Assembly: GCA_022559985.1 (NCBI GenBank)
Contig: JAFJTR010000013.1
Location: 434,001-498,000, forward strand
Origin: Parastagonospora avenae f. sp. tritici 18332-5
Lineage: Eukaryota; Ascomycota; Dothideomycetes; Pleosporales; Phaeosphaeriaceae
DNA: 64,000 nucleotides
Direction: 5' to 3'
Below, in pieces: positions 31,311 through 41,902 of the stretch (its first letter is position 1; each line of letters starts with the position of its first letter). The notes beneath the pieces were generated by a model, which was not told where the DNA came from, made no database searches, and saw only the letters and a program-made list of their open reading frames with translations. The position numbers were made by a program, and so were the translations under genes.

Positions 31311-32093
31311 GCTGTTAGCTTTCAATATCAAATTGTAATCTCAAGGTATGCGACAGATTTGGCGATAAAGAGAGCCCGCGTGCTTCTAAAGACAATGATG
31401 CATACGATCCATACCTAGGTACATATTTAGTAAATACGAAGAGTGATAGAACCTTGCTATTGCCACCCATCTACCTACACACATAGCACGACCTATCCAA
31501 CAATGTGGTTCTATTACTAGAATGCAAAACGCATCTTGTCAAACTAATTGGCGAGGTATATCTCCATGATCACATGCAGGGAGAAGCCCTAGCTGGGTTG
31601 GGCAGGGAGGAAGTGGAAAGACTATCAGTCACAGTCATGATTTATTGAGTTCTCGCATACTCCGACAGGCTACTAGATGCCTTTGCGACAATCGACCCCC
31701 TACCTTCGGCATGTTATGGTTACCATTGTGCAGGGTTCCTCCTCGTCATGACCGAACAAGCGGTTATCAATTGGACTCGGTCGCTCTGCTTAGCTCAACC
31801 ACCATTATAATCGAGTCTGGATTGTGGCTGTGGGCTACTTTCGAGCAACACACTGTGTAAGCAGTTCGGAGCAGGAGACGAAGTGTAATGTAAGGTGTGT
31901 TGTGCTCTGATGACCGAGAGGTCTGTGATTAAGGCTTATATACATAGAGTGGTAGGCTAATTGGCTGGTGGCTAGTCCACGTGACCATACCACGTACCCT
32001 GGGCTTCCACACTGTAATGCCATGTCGCCACTCCTAGGTGTTCTAGTGCGCTTGACTAGCTATGGACCATCCCGACTTCCTGATACCACGCGC
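31311..32093. other. Intergenic region
   Basis: Nothing recognisable on either strand in about 780 bases; open frames near the right end are antisense to the dehydrogenase gene. Confidence 0.35.
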
Positions 32094-33158
32094 TCAGTTC
32101 ACTTCCTTCGACGACAAGGCTTCCTCGCCGCCTTCCATGACATCAATCAAAATCTTCCCAGAAACGGAGCCCTTCTTGTGTCTCGCAAAAGCTTCAGGTA
32201 CCTGCTCGAAAGAGTAGGTCGAGTCGATGGCCGGCGTCACTTTGCCCTCTCCGATCCACACTGCGATCTGTGCCAGGTCCTTGTGCACGTTTGTCGCGAT
32301 GATCGGAGTCCATTTGGTCTTCGATCCACCAAGCCAGGACGGGCGTATCGAGCCGGAATACATGTTGATGGCGGACGCCGCGTTGATGCCGCCTCCTACC
32401 ATGGCGAAGTGCCGCTTCTTTCCCAGCACCATGATCTCGTCGCAGAGTGTGTACAGCTCAGGCGGCGACCCGCCTATTGCGTCTACAACGTGCGCAAAGA
32501 CACGCCCTTTTTTCTGCAGTGCCTTGAGAACGTCCTCACGCTTGTAGTCGATCACATTGTCAGCACCAAGGTCTGTGCAAAGGCGGACTTTCTCCGTAGA
32601 ACACGTGACCGTGACACTGCATCCCAGCGCCCTGGCAATCTGAATTCCAAACGTACCGACGCCTCCTGAGCCGCCATTGATCAAAACCCGATCACCGGGC
32701 TCAACAAATGGCGCGAGGCTCTGGTACGCAGCTAGGGCACAAGTGCCGGCGGTACCTGCTTGGCGCGGCGACACTCCTTGCGGTAGCACCGCCACGCCTT
32801 CGACTGGCGCCACGATGTATTCAGCAAGTGAGCCCTGCTTCATCGGATCCATACGCCCGAATACCGCGTCGCTGGGCTTCACGTCCGTGACTTTGCGGCC
32901 CACGGCGACGACATGCCCGCCATAGTCGTAGCCCGGCGTCTTGGGATACGAGACACCCAGCACCTTGGATACGCCGCCTAGCTCGACGGGATACCAATCG
33001 CCTTTGTAGATGCTGGCTGAGACGACGCGAATGAGGAGGCTGTTCTTGTCAAGATGGTTGGCGGTGGGGCGCGGGATGGTGACGAGTTCGAGGTTGGCAG
33101 TGATGTTTCCTGGGGCGGTGATGCGCCAGGCGCTGCAGGTGGTGGTGTCGGATGTCAT
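32094..33158 (-). CDS. Medium-chain dehydrogenase/reductase (quinone oxidoreductase-like)
   Basis: Single exon, 354 aa, ATG at 33158. The N-terminal GroES-like domain has KGDWYPVELGG and TPGYDYGGHVVAVG. The nucleotide-binding motif is INGGSGGVGTFGIQIARALG (about residues 158-177), which fits NADPH. C-terminal part: HVVDAIGGSPPELY and a final GKILIDV. The cysteine and histidine ligands of zinc alcohol dehydrogenases are not evident, so it belongs with the zinc-independent quinone-oxidoreductase/RTN4IP1-like MDRs. These reduce quinones or enones with NADPH. No physical link to the PKS cluster 13 kb away. Intact. Confidence 0.9.
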   Translation of the reverse strand: MTSDTTTCSAWRITAPGNITANLELVTIPRPTANHLDKNSLLIRVVSASIYKGDWYPVELGGVSKVLGVSYPKTPGYDYGGHVVAVGRKVTDVKPSDAVFGRMDPMKQGSLAEYIVAPVEGVAVLPQGVSPRQAGTAGTCALAAYQSLAPFVEPGDRVLINGGSGGVGTFGIQIARALGCSVTVTCSTEKVRLCTDLGADNVIDYKREDVLKALQKKGRVFAHVVDAIGGSPPELYTLCDEIMVLGKKRHFAMVGGGINAASAINMYSGSIRPSWLGGSKTKWTPIIATNVHKDLAQIAVWIGEGKVTPAIDSTYSFEQVPEAFARHKKGSVSGKILIDVMEGGEEALSSKEVN

Positions 33159-33867
33159 GGTGACAGAGGTAGGATTTATGGGGATGACGAGGAAATGTTC
33201 TGTCTGGTGTCGAGATTAAGTATGTTGTGATACGAATAAAACTTGCTGCTGTGTAATACCTCGTTATCCCACTTGCGCAACACATCTTTCATATCCATCT
33301 CCTACAACATACCTCTTACTCGTACCTCTTACCCGCTCAACTCTCAGACTTTTCCCATGCACTTCTCATTACTCCCCAGGAGCTACCATCTCCACAGATT
33401 GCTCAGCCACATGGGTCCGCAAGTACTCTCCCGACGCTTCCCGTCGACCAAGATTTATGTAATAACGCCGACGTTGTAGACCTAGTATCTGGAGTGAAAC
33501 AAGGCCAGGACGTTCAGGTGTCTTGGGTGCCAAAGCGGTGTGGCTGAGAGCTGACTAGATTAGTGCCCGTTAAATGTGCTCAAGTATGGTGGCCTGAATT
33601 GAGCCTCAAGGAGAAATGTCACTGCCTGCGGGCTGCGATCGGGTAAGGGCAAGGTTTCGGGAGATGACTAGCTAATATGTTCGGGTAGGGCACTCTTCAG
33701 CTGCAAAACTTGGGGCCTCGGAGCGGTGTATAGATATGATCAGTGCAAGATTACGAACAAACAACGGCCAATTCAAAAAATTATCTGGCGCTTTGAGTAT
33801 ACTGTCTGACTCAAGAAAACGTAACTCCATCGTTCCACTCTTACCTTTCTTTACAAACGCCTGCGAT
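33159..33867. other. Intergenic region
   Basis: Upstream of the dehydrogenase and downstream of the Ulp1-like gene. No gene, RNA or repeat recognised. Confidence 0.35.
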
Positions 33868-36138
33868 TTACGGTTTGGCGAATGCATCGTCGTCATCATG
33901 AGGTGCAAACGCATCTGCCATCGTATCTCTGATGAAATTCGGGCCTTTAGTACACTGCCTCCTCCCATCCTTGACTTCGTAGTCCCTGCCCTCTGTAAAT
34001 ATCTCAGGAGTGTTGATCCAAAAGTCGAGGCAAGTAGCATCATCTTCGTCCTCAAACCTGCTGCCCTCGTTCAAGAACAGGAGAGCGCGGTAGGTCATCA
34101 TGTCGTTGCCCCTAGCCAGGGGATGTGCTCTGATGTCGTCCGTCAGGTTGTTCTCAACTACTTGGTCGTCGCAGGTAACCCAGAGAGACTGCGTTTTTGC
34201 TTTCTTTGGGTCGCGGCCATCCTCGTCGCCCTCATTGGGTCGCTTCTTTGATTTGTACTGTTCGATGTGCGTGAGTGTATCGGGCTCGTAGTGGCGCATG
34301 AGCATGTATCTGATCCTGCTGGCTTCTAGCCCGTTTGTGTCTCGGCCCGCGTTGAACACTGCGGTGTCGAAGATCCACACCTTTTCAAAGTCGGCGTCTG
34401 GCTCGCTTAAGAAGGTCTTCTTGTACTTCATGTGAAGTATCGCTTTGCTGGTAGTAGAGCTGTGCCTTTCTTTGTCCGTCTTCGACTTTTCCAAGATGCT
34501 TTTGTTGTCTTTTAGGTTCAACCATTGGGTCAGTGTTTTGTCATTCATGTGAGCAAAGTCGGGTAGCTTGGTAGTGTTTCTGGGCACACCTCTCTTGGGC
34601 ACGGTGGGTGACTTCCAGGCTTTTGTATCGTTCCTGGGAATGTCATACATAATGCCATCAATTTCGACCCTGGTCGTGAGTGCCGAGTCTTTAGTACCAT
34701 TTGTAAGATTGACCTCTCCAATTTCAAGCCATCTAACATAGACGGCAAATTTGGCCAGAGACATGTTCTCTCGAGGTAGCGTGTTGTTTTTCTTTGCTTC
34801 CTCGTATTTTGCTCGGTATTTCTCGTCACTCGCTTCGTCTGGCTCTGTCCCATTTAAGTTGTTATTCCCATTGATCTGATTCACAGCAGCTATAAGTTGC
34901 TGCACCGTGATGTTCAGTCCCAGCGTTTCCATCATTTGAGGATCGAGGCAAAGTGGCAGCTCGTCCGCTGTCCTCGTGCTCTCTTGCTGCGTGCGAATCA
35001 TTTCCTGTATTTGACGACGAGTATCTCTCGAGTTGAATCCTTTCCGGCCTCTGCAGAATCTTCCCGAGCCGCCACCGCGCTTCCTGAAGTGAGCGTACAG
35101 ATCTTCCAGAGCCCGGGGATGTTGGTAGACGTGGTTGAGACATGCGAACATATGTGGCCCACACGCTCCAGCATCATGTATCGTGATGTTGTCGCTGTTC
35201 TGATGCGGTACCCATTTGAGCGTAGACGCCGTGAATCTGCCGCGCTCGCGACCAAGAATTCGGTCGTAGCCGCACAGAATTTTGCCAGCGGCTGTTCCTG
35301 CATTCAACATCTGGTTGATCGACGCAACTCTCCTGCCATTCCGAATCGTGTATTTGATGTCAAGCAGTCCATCGAACCATCTGGCAACTTCGGTTTCGGT
35401 GTCGATGATCATGAGACCCCAATGTGTCCCGCTGTACTTGAGAACCCTGTCCGTTTCTTCACTGTCGTCCGACCTCGACTCATCGGATTTCGATTTTTCG
35501 CTTTCTCCTTCCTTGGCTGTCTTTCTCTTGGCAACAACTTTCTCCGAAGCGTTATTAGATTTTCCGGACTCTTCATTGACTGGCAAGCTTTTTGCTTCGC
35601 CTTCCTTTGCCTGTTCTAAGGTCTCCGTCGGTTCCTCCGGTGTTGATAGAATAATCTTTTCTCTATCTTTATAAGCTTCCTTTGTCTTGTCGCCCTTATT
35701 GTTGTCACCTTTCTTGGCCGCAGAAGGTGGAGGAAGCATACCATCATTACACGGCACAATAATCCACCGTTTGCCGCCATTTTGTAAGCTCTCCCTCAGA
35801 ACATCGTCATCGGCATCAGGCTTTCGCGCGCCAGATCCAATCACGCACAATTGAGTTGCGTCCCAGACTGGCAAGACAAAGCAATTGGATTTCTTCTTGA
35901 TGTCCGTGAGAAGGGACAATGACAGATCGATGCTCTCATCCAAGAACCAAGCACGTGGTCCTGAGGTATGAAGAAGTTCTAGGAACTCACCAAGCTTGAT
36001 GGCTGAGGTCTTTCGGAGGATCTCTACATCTTTCTTGGTTTCATATGCGAGGTAAGTTGTTTTGTCCAGCCATTTGTTGACTGTTTCCTTTCTCGTCGGT
36101 GGTCTTTCAGATGGTTCGCTAGTCTGAACTTCAGACAT
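33868..36138 (-). CDS. Ulp1-like (C48 family) cysteine protease
   Basis: Single exon, 756 aa, ATG at 36138. The central domain has the catalytic pattern of SUMO/Ubl-specific proteases: His in THWGLMIID (His239), an Asp in ARWFDGLLD (Asp256), Gln in WVPHQNSDN (Gln313) and Cys in DAGACGPHM (Cys326). N-terminal to it lies WIIVPCNDG at the position of the strand preceding the His, interrupted by a charged Lys/Glu/Ser-rich insert (about residues 140-232). A C-terminal half of about 400 residues is charged and mostly of unknown structure, with a basic KSKKRPNEGDEDGRDPKKAK patch that could be a nuclear signal. It probably acts on ubiquitin-like conjugates, but the substrate is unknown and the family is expanded in some fungi. 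Confidence 0.75.
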   Translation of the reverse strand: MSEVQTSEPSERPPTRKETVNKWLDKTTYLAYETKKDVEILRKTSAIKLGEFLELLHTSGPRAWFLDESIDLSLSLLTDIKKKSNCFVLPVWDATQLCVIGSGARKPDADDDVLRESLQNGGKRWIIVPCNDGMLPPPSAAKKGDNNKGDKTKEAYKDREKIILSTPEEPTETLEQAKEGEAKSLPVNEESGKSNNASEKVVAKRKTAKEGESEKSKSDESRSDDSEETDRVLKYSGTHWGLMIIDTETEVARWFDGLLDIKYTIRNGRRVASINQMLNAGTAAGKILCGYDRILGRERGRFTASTLKWVPHQNSDNITIHDAGACGPHMFACLNHVYQHPRALEDLYAHFRKRGGGSGRFCRGRKGFNSRDTRRQIQEMIRTQQESTRTADELPLCLDPQMMETLGLNITVQQLIAAVNQINGNNNLNGTEPDEASDEKYRAKYEEAKKNNTLPRENMSLAKFAVYVRWLEIGEVNLTNGTKDSALTTRVEIDGIMYDIPRNDTKAWKSPTVPKRGVPRNTTKLPDFAHMNDKTLTQWLNLKDNKSILEKSKTDKERHSSTTSKAILHMKYKKTFLSEPDADFEKVWIFDTAVFNAGRDTNGLEASRIRYMLMRHYEPDTLTHIEQYKSKKRPNEGDEDGRDPKKAKTQSLWVTCDDQVVENNLTDDIRAHPLARGNDMMTYRALLFLNEGSRFEDEDDATCLDFWINTPEIFTEGRDYEVKDGRRQCTKGPNFIRDTMADAFAPHDDDDAFAKP

Positions 36139-37501
36139 GATGGGCGCGTTGATTTTGGCGGTTCAGGTGTGTGTAGATCGTGCGAGGTTCGAGTCGTAAG
36201 TTGATAGTCTTCGAGGCGACGGTGCAGTGCATCGGCTGCCATGTCTCAGCTTAAGGTAATGCACATGTGGGAGATTGGGAACAAAGAAATAAGAGAACTG
36301 TATTTCAGAGTGGTATCAGAAGCAGAAACGGATTTTGACAAAGACTGCTGGGTTATCTGGGGCTAGGCCGTCGCCTTTGTGTATATGATACGCGTGCTCA
36401 AAGAGTGGCCCCGGCAATGTGGTGTAAGCCCGCTCCGCAACGGAAGCCGACATCCCAAGCACCATGGATTCAAACAGATATGAGTAATGATATGAGACTC
36501 GGAAATTTTTTTCCCGATTTTGTTGCGTTTTTCTCCATGAATGATTTGTTGCTCTGAAAAGGCAGACTGCATCATATCAAATCTCGCACAAAGCAAGATG
36601 TCCGACAATGGAACTTTGCGCACTTCTCTGAGACAAAGGCTGCAGCATATGATTTCATCACAGTATATCCCTTTCTGATAACTGAGAACAAAGGGAGAAT
36701 CAGAACCGAACAGATGGAACCCCAACTTATCGTTCAATCAGTGGCAATCACGAACGCCTGTTTGAGGCTGGGAGCGAAAGCATCTCGAAACCGAGACACA
36801 CCTTGTCTCATTGTACAATTTCAGCTTCGAGAAAAGTGAGCTGGACTTCCACAAAGGTTCAAGATGATAGGTGTGGCATGTATGTAGCTATGTGACTTGA
36901 AGGCGGCGTCGAGTTTGGGATGCTGTATCGTACTGAATACGCGCGTGCAGGAAATACTGGGAACTGCGTGAATGCAAACCATAGCGGCCGCAAGCAGCTC
37001 ACACTACACCTCATCGCAATTCCATATCGTCATGTGGTGTTCTCAAGCGTCGTGGTAGTGTCGCTCAGTCGGTCTCCTAGGCGACGGGCAGCAAAACCTT
37101 GGCGTGCCATATTTGCGCTTGACACACCGCCTGGCCTGGTCCACGCTCAACGTACCCCAAGCAGCCCCCTCGACCGCAAAATACACCTCACCTCACTGTC
37201 ACCACCGAGTTTTGGATAACAAAAGACCCCGTCCACTCCCACCTTTCCATACCCACAAAGAAACAAGCACAATGGTACGTCGTCTCCTTTCTTTCGCGCA
37301 CATCCCGCCGCCAGCCCCGCGCCCTCCGATTCCGATGGTTGGTTGGCTGGCAGAGGCAGGGACGACGGGCGCTGGCAACACAAACACAAACAACATTCCC
37401 GTTTGCCTCACTTTGTGTCACCTCACCTGATTCACCTGCGCAACTTCGTATTTGACTCCACAACCCTCCACACCACACACCGTCGCATTCAACGAACAGC
37501 A
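36139..37501. other. Intergenic region, includes probable 5' UTR intron of the light-chain gene
   Basis: No protein gene recognised. Near the right end an ATG followed directly by GTACGT at 37275, and AACGAACAG just before the light-chain ATG, look like a donor and acceptor; an intron in the 5' leader is likely. The rest holds nothing I can name. Confidence 0.35.
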
Positions 37502-37997
37502 ATGGATAACACCGCCCAGGCCTCCACAAACTACCGCGAGGCATTCCAGCTCTTCGACAAGCGCGGAAATGGACGCGTCGACCGCTCCGCCCTCGGCGAC
37601 CTCCTGCGCGCATGCGGCCAGAACCCAACACTCGCTGAGATCACCGACCTTGAGCGCGGCGTAGGCGCAGACTGTACGTCCCATACCCGGACCATCTATC
37701 CCCACTCCGTGCATCTCTAACCCCCCCGCAGTCGATTTCGAAACCTTCAGCAAGATCCTCAACCGGCCCGGCGGGTTCCGCGAGCCCTTCGACATCGAAG
37801 AGTACATCCGCGGATTCCAGGTTTTTGACAAGGACCGCTCCGGCTTCGTCGGCAAGGGCCAGATCAAGTACATCCTGACGAATCTGGGCGAGAAGATGAG
37901 CGAGGAGGAGGTGGATGAGCTGTTTAAGAGCACGATTGATGCGAGCAATAACGAGGTGGATTACAGGGAGTTTGTGAAGACTATTGCGGAGAACTAG
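37502..37997 (+). CDS. mlc1: Myosin essential light chain (Cdc4/Mlc1 type), EF-hand protein
   Basis: Exons 37502..37673 and 37732..37997 with a 58-bp intron (GTACGT...CCGCAG), 145 aa. EF-hand regions begin with FQLFDKRGNGRVDRSALGDL (residues 15-34) and FQVFDKDRSGFVGKGQIKYI, then LGEKMSEEEVDEL and VDYREFVKTI. The spacing and the LRACGQNPT segment match the yeast Mlc1/fission-yeast Cdc4 light chains rather than calmodulin. These bind IQ motifs of type II and V myosins and act in cytokinesis. Several loop positions deviate from a calcium-binding EF-hand, as usual in this family. A leader intron upstream is likely. Confidence 0.88.
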
Positions 37998-38501
37998 AGT
38001 CGTTCGACGGGGATGGTCTTTTCGCTTCGATATCACATTGTTTACGACTCGGTATGATGGGTCATGGTTTCTGGGGATGCATGATGGGTACTAAGGCGTT
38101 AGAAATGGGCATGGGACTGTCGTGTTTGGCAGCCAGTGAGGGGCGATATGCATGTAGTCACTGAGCACAATCGCAGACATCAACTTCACACACCCAAGAC
38201 TCCCGCATATATCAACGTGAACTGCAGATAGTCTCGTATCTTGTTGAAACAGGGATGTAGATTCTGTTTTTTGTATCCAAACTGTGCGACGCTGGTTTGT
38301 CTATGATAACATGTAGGCTCTTCGAAGAAGCGTGAAAAGCCCTGCGCGCTCGCCAACGTGGGGTATCGTGATGTATGAAAAGGGAAATACCATACCGAGC
38401 CGCTCCTCCTCTTGAACCGGAAAATCAAACCAATAAACGCCCAAGCCGATCCTCATAACCCAACAGCGTGAGACCAAGAAGCATCTCGGATAGCGGGGAC
38501 C
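37998..38501. other. Convergent 3' region
   Basis: Lies between the 3' ends of the light-chain and STEEP1-like genes. No feature recognised. Confidence 0.35.
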
Positions 38502-39023
38502 CTACGCCTTAACCTCCGTAACCCCCACCTTCTCCATGCCCTTCTCCCCCTCCGCCCCTTGCCTCCCCAACACCATCTCCCTCGTCGTCATAAACCCGCC
38601 CGGCAGCAAAAACACATAATCCTCCCGCCGCCCGCTCTTCTCCACGCTAAACTGCTGCCAATCCAACTGATACCCGACGACCAAACTACACCGTCCACAG
38701 CGCTGCAGATAGCGCTTCTCAAAGCCCGTATCGCTCCGGATAATTTCCGCACTCTTGTCGATGCGCGTGGACAGCAGCAGGCCGTAGTGGTCGCTGGGCG
38801 CGGACGACTTTGTGGGCGCCGGGGGGAGCGGCATTATGTGGGCTTTGTCGAATGTGTGAGTGCGCGAGGGGAGCGAGGGGAGGGGCGTTGTTGTGGCGAG
38901 AAGCAGGTGCGAGCAGAGGCAGTGGTAGGTGTAGACAGTGTTGCTGGCTTGCAGGGAGATTTTCTCGGAGGGCGTGGGGGAGGGCATGGCGAAGTAGGCG
39001 CGGGAGGAGGCGACGAGGTCCAT
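38502..39023 (-). CDS. STEEP1-like protein
   Basis: Single exon, 173 aa, ATG at 39023. The order YHCLCSHLLLATT (residues 33-45) and FEKRYLQRCGRCSLVVGYQL matches the STEEP1 (CXorf56) family pattern YxCxCG...RxYxxxCxxCxLxxxY. The cysteine pairs CLC and CGRC probably bind a metal. In animals STEEP1 associates with ER exit and splicing factors; the fungal role is not known. The C-terminal half after the second cysteine pair is shorter than in animals and ends in a charged tail. Intact. Confidence 0.8.
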   Translation of the reverse strand: MDLVASSRAYFAMPSPTPSEKISLQASNTVYTYHCLCSHLLLATTTPLPSLPSRTHTFDKAHIMPLPPAPTKSSAPSDHYGLLLSTRIDKSAEIIRSDTGFEKRYLQRCGRCSLVVGYQLDWQQFSVEKSGRREDYVFLLPGGFMTTREMVLGRQGAEGEKGMEKVGVTEVKA

Positions 39024-40138
39024 TGGTGCTGGTGATAAAGTGTCGGTGGTAGTGGTGGTGGTGTTGGGAAAGCGTTGGTAGTTTATGTCGGGTGGGTGTT
39101 TATTTTGTTGAGTGTGTATGCGGGATGATGCGCTCAGCGGGGTGGGTGAGACGGAGATGATAGGATCGGGTCTCCGAGTGTCTGATATCCAACGGCTCGT
39201 CCGGCTTGCCGCGTGGCTGTATGTATATGTAATCGTGGAGTGGGAAATGCTGTGGACCGGCTCCCGCTGAATGTGACGGACTCGGAGCTCTTATACTGGC
39301 GCCGATGTGTCAGGGTCCGAGTACAGGGCGCTTTGACTCAAGCCGATCCTCTTCGAAGCCGGAAGAGTAATAGGAATGTGGAGCGGGAATCCTCTCGACG
39401 TGTCTGGGATGGGTCGCGCGCCAAGCTGCCTCTACAGTAGCGGCGTAATGGGACACGGTGGAGGGCAATTTGTTTTAAAAGAGGAGTTGCTGCGATGAAA
39501 CCCAATACTCCAGCCAAGCACTACTCTCACGGACTCGGCGGACCTGTGCTGTGGAATGGCGGACAGAGCTAAAGCGAAAACCCTAATGCGGGTTGGGAGG
39601 CCAAAGGTCCACAGGACGCTCCACTCAAGCAACGAGAATTTGATAAGGGATTCGAAGGCTGGCAGCTCAACAAAGCATCGTGGTGCTGAGGAGCTCTGAT
39701 TTATAACGAGCGCGCCGGGCTTGTAAGCCTGGGGTAAGAGTATTACGCCGGCGGGGAGGTGTTGTGCCATGGTATTGCCAACCCCACGATGTGTCCCCAC
39801 GGTGTTGGAGTGGTCAGAATGCCACACGCGAATGAATTTGCAAGGAAACACCACGCGGAGGCCTGCCGCCAGCGCATGTGACACGGCCTAATTAGGGTCC
39901 AAGTCTGCCCCCGGCCAGACCCATCAATCGCGTAAAGCTGCCAGCACGCCGACGCATGGAAGCCTCGCAGGAAACTTCCGTTTCAGCGGTGTCGGAAACA
40001 CGACCCGCCCCGAATCTGACCTGCTACCCGCCAAACGCCCTCCAGCAGCTCTGATTGTCGCATACAGCCCTTGGCGATTTCATTCAAGCTGCATTTGAGT
40101 TTCTTGTCGTTTTGCTGGGCAGCAAGGGCAACGCAAGC
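39024..40138. other. Intergenic region
   Basis: About 1.1 kb between the divergent STEEP1-like and HIT genes. Open frames here are GC-rich and random-looking. Nothing else recognised. Confidence 0.35.
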
Positions 40139-40817
40139 ATGCCGCTCACCAAGGATGTCATCAAGTTTGGCTCCTTTGTCGTGACCTCGCAGGTGCGTCG
40201 ATTCCCACATGCCATTGGACGTGCCAGATATCAACAGGCTGCACGTGATGGATGTTGTCCAACAACACGAAGTATGCGTCTAACGGAGAGCGTACTGCTA
40301 GGTCTTCCACCTATCGCGCCTATCTTTTGCGATAGTCAACCTCAAGCCTCTGCTCCCCGGTCACGTCCTTGTGTCGCCGCGCCGGGTTGTGCCGCGCTTC
40401 AATGACCTGTCTGCTGCGGAGGTGCAGGACTTGTTCTTAACTGTGCAGCGCGTGTCGCGCATGGTCGAGCGTGTGTTTGGTGCATCGTCGCTCAATATCG
40501 CCATTCAGGATGGTGTCGATGCGGGGCAGAGCGTACCACATGTACACGCACATATTATACCGCGGAAGAAGGACGATCTCGAGGAGCAGGGCGGGACAGA
40601 TGCCATTTACCAGATGATGGAGAGCGAGGATGCAGACTTGAGCAAGCAGCTCCAGGCAAAAGAGAGGGCAGCCCGAGCGGAGCTCGCAGAGGACGAGAAG
40701 AAGGGCAAGTTCCCTGCCGTCGACAACGACAGCCGCAAGCCCCGAAGCGACGAGGAGATGCAAAAAGAGGCAGAGTGGCTCGCACAAGAGATGGCCAAGG
40801 AAGAGCAGAGTGCTTGA
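40139..40817 (+). CDS. HIT-family Fhit-like bis(5'-adenosyl)-triphosphatase
   Basis: Exons 40139..40192 and 40302..40817 with a 109-bp intron (GTGCGT...GCTAG), 189 aa. Splicing joins FVVTSQ to VFHLSRLSFAIVNLKPLLPG, as in Fhit/Hnt2 proteins. The HIT motif is HVHAHIIPR with the nucleophilic histidine in the centre, and GQSVPHVHAH shows the whole strand. PGHVLVSPRRVVPRFNDL is the second family block. The C-terminal extension is charged and helical (ERAARAELAEDEKKGK) as in fungal homologues. It hydrolyses diadenosine polyphosphates to nucleotides in the cytosol. Intact. Confidence 0.92.
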
Positions 40818-41902
40818 ACATCCTGCGACGCCCATCCGACACGACACGAATTCAGGGCATGAACGATGTTTCCCCACCGGCACCTGTCTTAGCCAAGTCA
40901 GTCACAATTTGTTTCTCCTTCACCCCCAGGCCAGAGTCTTCCGCATCCCCGCGACAAGGCTGGCGATAGTGCCCCAATATCTGCACACAGACACACGTGG
41001 TGTGGGGTGCATAACACCCTCCAGACCGAAACGTCATCTGCAGCGACGCTGCACAACAATATTTCACAAAGTTTGTCCGGCGTGAAGGGGGTATAGATCA
41101 TCAAGCAATAACACAAGTTATTGCCCCAGGCTCTTGGCTCGACTTGGTGTTTCTTATGCTGCTGGGCGTGTGTGTTGTGCAGGGTGAAGATCCCCAGATC
41201 TTTGGTGCCGGGTGTTCCCTTTCAGGCAGAATGGCATCTTGGGGTGAGATTGCGCTAACTGGACTAATGCTACGCATGTGTGCGGTCGACTGTAACCAAA
41301 GGCCTTCGATGTACCATCTAGGAATCTGTCAATTTGGAAGGAAATGATACTGGGTTTGAAGTCGGTGGAGTGCTACCCTGTTATTGACTACAAATGGTGA
41401 GCTTCCACATGGCATATCAATGTCTGATTTTCTGGCGCGCAGGAGTGAAGATGAAGGCAGGAAGATGACTGACAGTGCGCTGCAAGTCGTAACTGTGAGA
41501 CATCATTGATTTCATTGCTGGCTAGAAGCCGGGTCCCTTTGTGTATGGAGACTCTGTGTGTGCCTGTCACTTCTCGTCGTACCCGTCGCTAGCGTGAGGC
41601 TACGCAGGCAGTCTTCGTCGCCAAGGGTAGGACTATTACATCGTAACCTCCAACCTTTTCCTACCTGTTGCAGCCCCTCTCCGTCTTTCTCTTCCTTGCT
41701 CCCCAGCCTCGCTAGCCGGTAATTTGAACGACGCGGTGCAGCGCGCCAGGCTCTCTCACTTGCGATCAGGCGCCTAAGGCACACTGCTGCCTATCTTGAT
41801 CGCGCGGGGGTGTTCACTGCGCCACCTCGCGCTAGGAATACTCAAACGCCTAGAAATCTAGCAAATAAGTTAGAGACGACAGCCTCGACCTAGCTCCGAG
41901 CT
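40818..41902. other. Intergenic region
   Basis: About 1.1 kb with no supportable gene; short frames on both strands near 40.8-41.3 kb look random. No RNA gene found. Confidence 0.35.

Noticed and set aside
36363..36737. 124-codon frame on the minus strand
   Set aside because: No recognisable domain, no splice context and unremarkable composition; probably random.
40193..40301. Small extra exon inside the 109-bp HIT gene intron
   Set aside because: Direct joining of the flanking exons reproduces the Fhit-type sequence without a gap, so no exon is needed.
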